Shown here piece by piece: positions 19,020 to 22,451 of a stretch of DNA of 22,451 nucleotides (its first letter is position 1; every line of letters starts with the position of its first letter). The DNA comes from a virus. The notes under the pieces were generated by a model. That model worked only from the letters and a program-made list of their open reading frames with translations. It was not told the DNA's origin and made no database searches. Position numbers and translations under genes: made by a program. The DNA lies in IMG/VR virus record IMGVR_UViG_3300043570_002446, positions 1 through 22,451 of that record. The stretch is one strand, 5' to 3'.

Positions 19020-19099
19020 CCCCAGCGACTAGGTCGTGCCCGTTCAATCGGGACTGGGGACAAGGCAATAACGCCGAAGTAAACAATGCCTGAGGAGGC
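19020..19099 (+). ncRNA. Class I (TTCAAT-loop) junction + RBS hairpin, cassette 13
   Basis: P1 CCCCAG (19020-19025) with CTGGGG (19054-19059). P2 CGAC-TAG-GTCG (19026-19036). TG linker. P3 CCCG (19039-19042), TTCAAT (19043-19048), CGGG (19049-19052). The downstream hairpin is shorter, GGC (19064-19066)/GCC (19073-19075). RBS hairpin GCCT-GAGG-AGGC at 19088-19099. P1 and P2 equal those of cassette 3, while all P3 pairs differ and still match. Confidence 0.76.
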
Positions 19100-19102
19100 G
19101 CC

Positions 19103-19474
19103 ATGAAAGTAAGTGCAATAATCAATGTGTTGAACGCTGTGTACCAGCCCGATGATGAGTTACTCATCAGGTGGCTTGATCGCAATGACTTCACTGTTCC
19201 TGATGATGAGACTGGGTATCAAGAAGCCCCATCGGCAGACCACTGGAGCGAAGCAATCAGTCAGATGTCTTGGGTCAACCTGTTGGATGAATACGCCAAC
19301 GAGATGCTCTACGACATCCTTGAAGGATTGAAAGAGCACAGTGAGCCAGTAAGCGAAGTCGTGCCTATCACAGATCAAACTGTTCTCAGCACGATTGAGT
19401 ACATCAACGAATACAACCGCAAGTGGATGTCTGACATCATGTCAGAGATCAATAGCCCAAAGGAGGGCAAGTAA
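19103..19474 (+). CDS. Unknown 123-residue protein, paralogue of the 19846 gene
   Basis: MKVSAIINVLNAVYQPDDEL opens a region that aligns with the start of the 80-residue protein at 19846 (M(K/R)VS, DDE(L/V), a hydrophobic strand, an acidic turn, then a W-containing helix). It has an extra C-terminal extension with SEVVPITDQTVLSTIEYINE. Acidic, no membrane segment. The start is fixed by the hairpin at 19088-19099. Its stop overlaps the next start (TAATG). Confidence 0.66.
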   Translation: MKVSAIINVLNAVYQPDDELLIRWLDRNDFTVPDDETGYQEAPSADHWSEAISQMSWVNLLDEYANEMLYDILEGLKEHSEPVSEVVPITDQTVLSTIEYINEYNRKWMSDIMSEINSPKEGK

Positions 19475-19725
19475 TGGACAACATCGGAGCACCTATGGGT
19501 GCATGGGCAATCATCAAGTGGTTTGACTCGGGCGTGGAGGACGAACGGTACTTCTCGTTCGGCTCATACGACAACGAGATCAGCGAAGACTTTGATTCTC
19601 TCGGACAGCGAGATGACAGGATCTTCTTCTACTGCGAAGATGGCGAGGAGCAACTGAAGGGACTCATGGGCAACAACGGTGAAGACTTCATCGTTGTCTC
19701 ATACCAACTGGAGGACGCATCCTGA
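19474..19725 (+). CDS. Unknown 83-residue acidic protein
   Basis: Begins on the previous stop (TAATG), with GGAGGG about 6 nt upstream inside the previous gene, so it is coupled. MDNIGAPMGAWAIIKWFDSG is followed by aromatic strands (DERYFSFGSYDNEI) and DDRIFFYCEDGEEQLKGLMG. No domain is recognised. Confidence 0.63.
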   Translation: MDNIGAPMGAWAIIKWFDSGVEDERYFSFGSYDNEISEDFDSLGQRDDRIFFYCEDGEEQLKGLMGNNGEDFIVVSYQLEDAS

Positions 19726-19840
19726 TCGGGTGCATCATGGCTCACGCCATGGTGCGCTCACAGCCCACAGACATTGTTTGTGGGTTGTGAGGGCACTCAA
19801 TGCCCGATACATTAATTAATCCCTGAGACCTGAGGAGGTC
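19725..19840 (+). ncRNA. Class II structured element + RBS hairpin, cassette 14
   Basis: P1 GCATCATGGC (19732-19741)-TCAC-GCCATGGTGC (19746-19755). P2 CTCACAGCCCACAGAC (19757-19772) with GTTTGTGGGTTGTGAG (19776-19791), 16 pairs. P3 GGGCA (19791-19795) with TGCCC (19801-19805). G19791 is shared by P2 and P3. An outer stem ATCGGG (19725-19730) with CCCGAT (19803-19808) would compete with P3, a second possible switch. RBS hairpin GACCT-GAGG-AGGTC at 19827-19840. Confidence 0.74.
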
Positions 19841-19845
19841 AGATA

Positions 19846-20088
19846 ATGCGAGTAAGCGAAGCGATGGAACGGTTGTCACGATTCAACGCCGATGACGAAG
19901 TCATTATGAATTTGTTTCATAAGGATTCAATCATTGTCTTGGACGATGATGACAATCTGCTGGACATCCCAGCAAGTGTGTGGCAATCCGTTGTCAACGA
20001 CACAGACTCCCGAGCATGGGCACTGGATCAGTACAACGAAATAATCATTGAGGCAGTTGCACAAGCAATTGCAGAATTGGAGGAATAG
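19846..20088 (+). CDS. Unknown 80-residue acidic protein, paralogue of the 19103 gene
   Basis: MRVSEAMERLSRFNADDEVI, then NLFHKDSIIVLDDDDNLLDI and a helical end. It matches the first 75 residues of the 123-residue protein at 19103 in spacing and key residues. The start is fixed by the hairpin at 19827-19840. It heads a closely packed run of six genes (19846-21157) without further RNA elements. Confidence 0.66.
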   Translation: MRVSEAMERLSRFNADDEVIMNLFHKDSIIVLDDDDNLLDIPASVWQSVVNDTDSRAWALDQYNEIIIEAVAQAIAELEE

Positions 20089-20090
20089 GC

Positions 20091-20273
20091 ATGAGTAAGT
20101 GGATAGTAAGAGTTAACGAGACCATTGACTATGGCTACGAGGTGGAAGCGAGATCCGAGGCAGAAGCCTTTGACAAGTTCTATCACCTTGATGAGGACGA
20201 ACTAGAAGTTGCGCTCAAATGGAAAGAGAGCGTGGGCTTTGAAGCACCATGGACAGCCGAGGAGGCAGAGTAA
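20091..20273 (+). CDS. Unknown 60-residue protein (possible DpnD/PcfM-like fold)
   Basis: MSKWIVRVNETIDYGYEVEA, then RSEAEAFDKFYHLDEDELEV. A strand of type WxVxVxETxxYxxEVEAxSxxEA followed by a helix resembles the small C-terminal domain found in DpnD/PcfM-type proteins, but it is short and the match is only by pattern. GGAGGAATAGGC lies directly upstream of the ATG as a plain Shine-Dalgarno without hairpin. Confidence 0.6.
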   Translation: MSKWIVRVNETIDYGYEVEARSEAEAFDKFYHLDEDELEVALKWKESVGFEAPWTAEEAE

Positions 20274-20461
20274 TGGCTGGGACTCATGAGATGACAATGG
20301 CTGAGATCGCTAAGTTCATGAACATGCGAAGCGAAATAGCGTTCCGCATGTTTATGAACGGTGATTCACAGTTAGCACTGAAGCAACTTAATTATGTGAG
20401 GTTGGCACTCAACTTGGCAGAAGAACGAATTAATCAACAAGCCTTAAAGGAGGCACAGTAA
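20273..20461 (+). CDS. Unknown 62-residue helical protein
   Basis: The ATG at 20273 overlaps the previous stop (TAATG); the earlier in-frame ATG at 20249 lies inside the previous gene and is less likely. MAGTHEMTMAEIAKFMNMRS, then EIAFRMFMNGDSQLALKQLN and an end helix. Met-rich and all-helical by appearance. No family is recognised. Confidence 0.6.
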   Translation: MAGTHEMTMAEIAKFMNMRSEIAFRMFMNGDSQLALKQLNYVRLALNLAEERINQQALKEAQ

Positions 20462-20748
20462 TGGGAAGCATGAATGCAATGGGAATGAACGAGGCTGTCG
20501 TGGACGGTCTCATTGAACTACGACAGGCGCTCTCGTGGCACCTGACATCCAATCACTACCCATCAGTGCCATTGAGCATGCTTGATGCATGCGTACTGGC
20601 AATTGAGTATGTGAGTGCAGGAGATACCGATGTCAACATCACACTCCCTGAGGGTGTGTTGTGGCGTGGGCAACCACTGGCTCCAGCGTGGGCAATCGTG
20701 GACTCACATCACCTTGAGTCATTCATTGACGATGGGGAGTACTACTAA
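20461..20748 (+). CDS. Unknown 95-residue protein
   Basis: Starts on the previous stop (TAATG) with AAAGGAGG about 7 nt upstream. MGSMNAMGMNEAVVDGLIEL, then RQALSWHLTSNHYPSVPLSM and a C-terminal half with NITLPEGVLWRGQPLAP and a short His/Asp-rich end. An internal Met at residue 7 or 9 could be the true start. No domain is recognised. Confidence 0.6.
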   Translation: MGSMNAMGMNEAVVDGLIELRQALSWHLTSNHYPSVPLSMLDACVLAIEYVSAGDTDVNITLPEGVLWRGQPLAPAWAIVDSHHLESFIDDGEYY

Positions 20749-20960
20749 TGGACACACTGAGTCTCAACATCGGTGATCAGGTTGAACTCCTCGTGCAGAT
20801 ATACCCACAAGAGCAGTGGGTGTACATCGGAGATGTCATGGACATCACCGATACATCAGTGGTGATCTTCACCGAGGACAGCCCGCACCATGGCGAAGGT
20901 GAATTCCGTGAAATTGAAGTGCCTTTCGCCAAGATCATTAAAGCAGAGGTGTTCGTATGA
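20748..20960 (+). CDS. Unknown 70-residue small beta protein
   Basis: Starts on the previous stop (TAATG). MDTLSLNIGDQVELLVQIYP, then WVYIGDVMDITDTSVVIFTE and IEVPFAKIIKAEVF are five strand-like segments separated by turns, resembling a small OB- or SH3-like barrel. That is an appearance-based guess. Its stop overlaps the next start (ATGA). Confidence 0.6.
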   Translation: MDTLSLNIGDQVELLVQIYPQEQWVYIGDVMDITDTSVVIFTEDSPHHGEGEFREIEVPFAKIIKAEVFV

Positions 20961-21157
20961 GAAGTCTCCAAGAATATTGGGAGCGCACGGGAGAGAATCC
21001 CACAGAGACGATCATGTGCAACCATGACTTCAGACCAGCGCCTGATCTACCTTCAGATGTGTGGAGGTGTGTCAAATGTGCTGACAACGGCTGGGATGCT
21101 CGGCAAACACAGTTCGCCCCATGCAATGGCAACTGCCGTTGTGGGGGCGAGCAGTAA
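20957..21157 (+). CDS. Small Cys-rich zinc-binding protein, 66 residues
   Basis: Starts on the previous stop (ATGA). MRSLQEYWERTGENPTETIM then CNHDFRPAPDLPSDVWRCVK and a Cys-rich tail CNGNCRCGGEQ. C21, C38 and C41 (CVKC), together with the tail Cys residues, suggest one or two metal sites. The CNHDFRP...WRCVKC layout is like small phage zinc-finger proteins. Role unknown. Confidence 0.62.
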   Translation: MRSLQEYWERTGENPTETIMCNHDFRPAPDLPSDVWRCVKCADNGWDARQTQFAPCNGNCRCGGEQ

Positions 21158-21319
21158 TTCGTTAAACGAGTCCTGAGAGACTCGTACGAGACAGTAATAG
21201 GGTGCCATCAGCCTCGGCTGGTGTCATCCCGTGGGTGCTCTGCCCACTGATCGGGGTAGAGCATCCACGGGGTGAAGACACTGTGTCACACCCCTAAGTT
21301 AAAGAATCTGAGGAGGTTC
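21158..21319 (+). ncRNA. Class II structured element + RBS hairpin, cassette 15
   Basis: Leading hairpins TCGT-TAA-ACGA and ACGAGTC/GACTCGT (21160-21187) lie directly after the previous stop. P1 ATCAGC (21207-21212)-CTCG-GCTGGT (21217-21222). P2 CCCGTGG (21228-21234) with CCACGGG (21265-21271), continued by GTGCTCT/AGAGCAT. P3 GGGGTG (21269-21274) with CACCCC (21289-21294), inner GACA/TGTC. GGG 21269-21271 is shared by P2 and P3. RBS hairpin GAATCT-GAGG-AGGTTC at 21304-21319, 2 nt from the ATG. Confidence 0.72.
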
Positions 21320-21321
21320 AA

Positions 21322-21654
21322 ATGAATAAAACAGTAGTAACAATGACAGTGGAGCAGTGGGAAGACAAGTACAAGCCCGTCATGAATCATCTTGACAAAG
21401 ATGCATCATGGGGGACAGACGATGAGGGTGGAGTCATGTACGAGACCTACGGAGCCGAGTACGACTATGTCATGAAGGTTGCCAGCGTCCAGCCACACAA
21501 GGTGTGGACATGGGTAGATGGTAATGACGGCTCATACATCGTTGATGGTTGGCACATGGTCAATCGCATCGGTTACTTCATTACAGCAATTCCATGTGAG
21601 TTTGATGAAGACATCACAATCAAAGTAGACACCTACGGAGAAGGAGCAGAATGA
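21322..21654 (+). CDS. Unknown 110-residue protein
   Basis: MNKTVVTMTVEQWEDKYKPV, then a stretch with aromatic strands (HKVWTWVDGNDGSYIVDGWH, MVNRIGYFITAIPCEFDE). The motif VWTxVDGxxGxxIxxGxHxVNRxGYF is, to my recollection, widespread in phage hypothetical proteins; function is unknown. Acidic. The start is fixed by the hairpin at 21304-21319. Its stop overlaps the next start (ATGATGA). Confidence 0.68.
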   Translation: MNKTVVTMTVEQWEDKYKPVMNHLDKDASWGTDDEGGVMYETYGAEYDYVMKVASVQPHKVWTWVDGNDGSYIVDGWHMVNRIGYFITAIPCEFDEDITIKVDTYGEGAE

Positions 21655-22205
21655 TGAGCGAAGACACAGAGAATAAATGCTGTGAATGCGAGGAGATCGT
21701 GGACGCCGAAGGTGACTTCGGATGGAGCACCGTCAAAGAGGATTACCTCTGCTGGGGTTGCTACGAGTCAGATCAGAATCATTCTTCAACTGTGCAACTT
21801 GTGGATGACGGCGTAGTACGCAAGTACTACATCGGAGATCATATTCGCATGGATGAATACGGCGATGACATGTACCGATCTAAGATCACCATCAATCGTG
21901 AGTACATTCACAGTGATGCGTGGCGTGGGCACTACGAGACCACCATTGAAGGTTGGACAGATGTCATGAATGGCTGGACAACTGGAGGGTGGGATGACCC
22001 CATCGCTCGGCGCAAAGCAACCTTCAACCAGTGGGCTGACTCAGTTCTCACGGGTGAAGTGGTACCACCAGTGGCTGTAGCCATCGTGGCTGACCCCACA
22101 AGTAATGTGTTCAGCATGGGCATCTCGGTGCTCACACCTGAGCCAAAGGCATTCAAAGAATGGCTGGACGCCGAGTTTGACGAACTCTACGAGGCTCTGT
22201 CATGA
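21651..22205 (+). CDS. Unknown 184-residue protein with N-terminal zinc ribbon
   Basis: MMSEDTENKCCECEEIVDAE has CCEC at residues 10-13, and CWGC follows at about 34-37, giving a treble-clef/ribbon site. A middle Trp-rich part follows (EGWTDVMNGWTTGGWDDPIA) and a helical C-terminal end (FKEWLDAEFDELYEALS). No family is recognised. Start at 21651 overlaps the previous stop; the second ATG (21654) is equally placed. Confidence 0.65.
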   Translation: MMSEDTENKCCECEEIVDAEGDFGWSTVKEDYLCWGCYESDQNHSSTVQLVDDGVVRKYYIGDHIRMDEYGDDMYRSKITINREYIHSDAWRGHYETTIEGWTDVMNGWTTGGWDDPIARRKATFNQWADSVLTGEVVPPVAVAIVADPTSNVFSMGISVLTPEPKAFKEWLDAEFDELYEALS

Positions 22206-22451
22206 GTCGGCGTAGACCGTTTGGTGGGTGGGCGCCATGGGATGTAATAGATCAAGAGTGCACCTTCTTTTGTGAAACTGGGTGCGGTCGTTTATGGGAT
22301 GAGTTTGTATCTATGTACCCCGATTACACCGAGGGTGAAGCCACATGTACTTGTGGTGCCGTGGTGACATCAGGTACTGACTACGCCGAGTACCTAGACA
22401 AGCAAGAGCGAGACGAAGAAGCATTTAAGAACCGAGAGATGGAGAACACGC
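22202..22451 (+). CDS. Cys-rich protein, C-terminus outside the window
   Basis: The ATG at 22202 overlaps the previous stop (ATGA) and the frame is open to the right edge, giving 83 visible residues. MSRRRPFGGWAPWDVIDQEC is followed by CETGCGRLWDEFVSMYP and CTCGAVVTSG. C20, C24, C28 and the CTC pair (about 49-51) suggest a zinc-ribbon fold like those in adjacent genes. Function is unknown. Confidence 0.62.
   Translation, partial: MSRRRPFGGWAPWDVIDQECTFFCETGCGRLWDEFVSMYPDYTEGEATCTCGAVVTSGTDYAEYLDKQERDEEAFKNREMENT

Noticed and set aside
12341-21294. Intrinsic terminators at the intergenic hairpins
   Set aside because: None of the strong stems is followed by a T-run; termination by attenuation cannot be excluded but is not shown.
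11878-21319. CRISPR array or transposon ends as explanation for the repeats
   Set aside because: The repeats are RNA-like with covarying stems, lie strictly between genes, have no constant spacers and no transposase gene nearby.

Overview
The window looks like a piece of a tailed-phage (Caudoviricetes) genome or prophage whose host is probably an actinobacterium. The phage assignment rests on a tail-fibre gene running off the left edge, baseplate-like and holin-like genes, and a long run of very small, closely packed, mostly unknown ORFs. The host inference rests on TANNNT -10 hexamers placed exactly 6 nt before start codons (leaderless starts, common in Actinobacteria), a Thr/Val/Pro-rich surface stalk, and perfect TTATCCACA DnaA boxes. 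The host is an inference; no host gene is present.

Left arm (1-10956). Minus-strand virion and lysis-type genes (1-4259) encode a partial tail fibre, a second fibre-like protein, a tandem beta-domain protein, a two-helix membrane protein, a large secreted protein with 17-residue repeats, and two overlapping micro-genes. A plus-strand island follows (4276-5618): a PhyH-type 2-oxoglutarate dioxygenase overlapping a SAM methyltransferase. A second minus-strand block (5625-10956) holds a holin-like protein, a lipoprotein, an FmdB-type zinc ribbon, and a locus of effector-like proteins: ParB-like, three ADP-ribosyltransferase-like, one GNAT-like and several unknowns. Many of these share a short L[NS]xxQF motif at or near the N-terminus. 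At least nine genes in this arm have a leaderless promoter arrangement.

Central non-coding region (10957-12007). This roughly 1-kb stretch lies between divergent gene blocks. It carries DnaA boxes, phased DnaA-like repeats, a flanking inverted repeat, a 16-bp tandem repeat, a perfect 12-bp palindrome and strong hairpins. It is a candidate replication origin and control region.

Right arm (12008-22451). Small plus-strand genes are organised as 15 cassettes. Every cassette starts with a structured intergenic element and a ribosome-binding hairpin (stem - GAGG loop - stem) whose stem bases change together from copy to copy. The upstream elements fall into two families: six copies of a compact three-way junction with an invariant TTCAAT loop (class I), and nine copies of a three-hairpin array whose second and third hairpins usually compete for the same bases (class II). 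Genes inside a cassette overlap or nearly abut and have no such element. Recognisable products are a SNF2-family helicase and a DUF6011-like zinc-ribbon protein. The repeated RNA cassettes are the strongest candidate for an undescribed system. They recall the start-associated sequences (SAS/ESAS) of cluster K mycobacteriophages, but the sequence is different and the structure is more elaborate.
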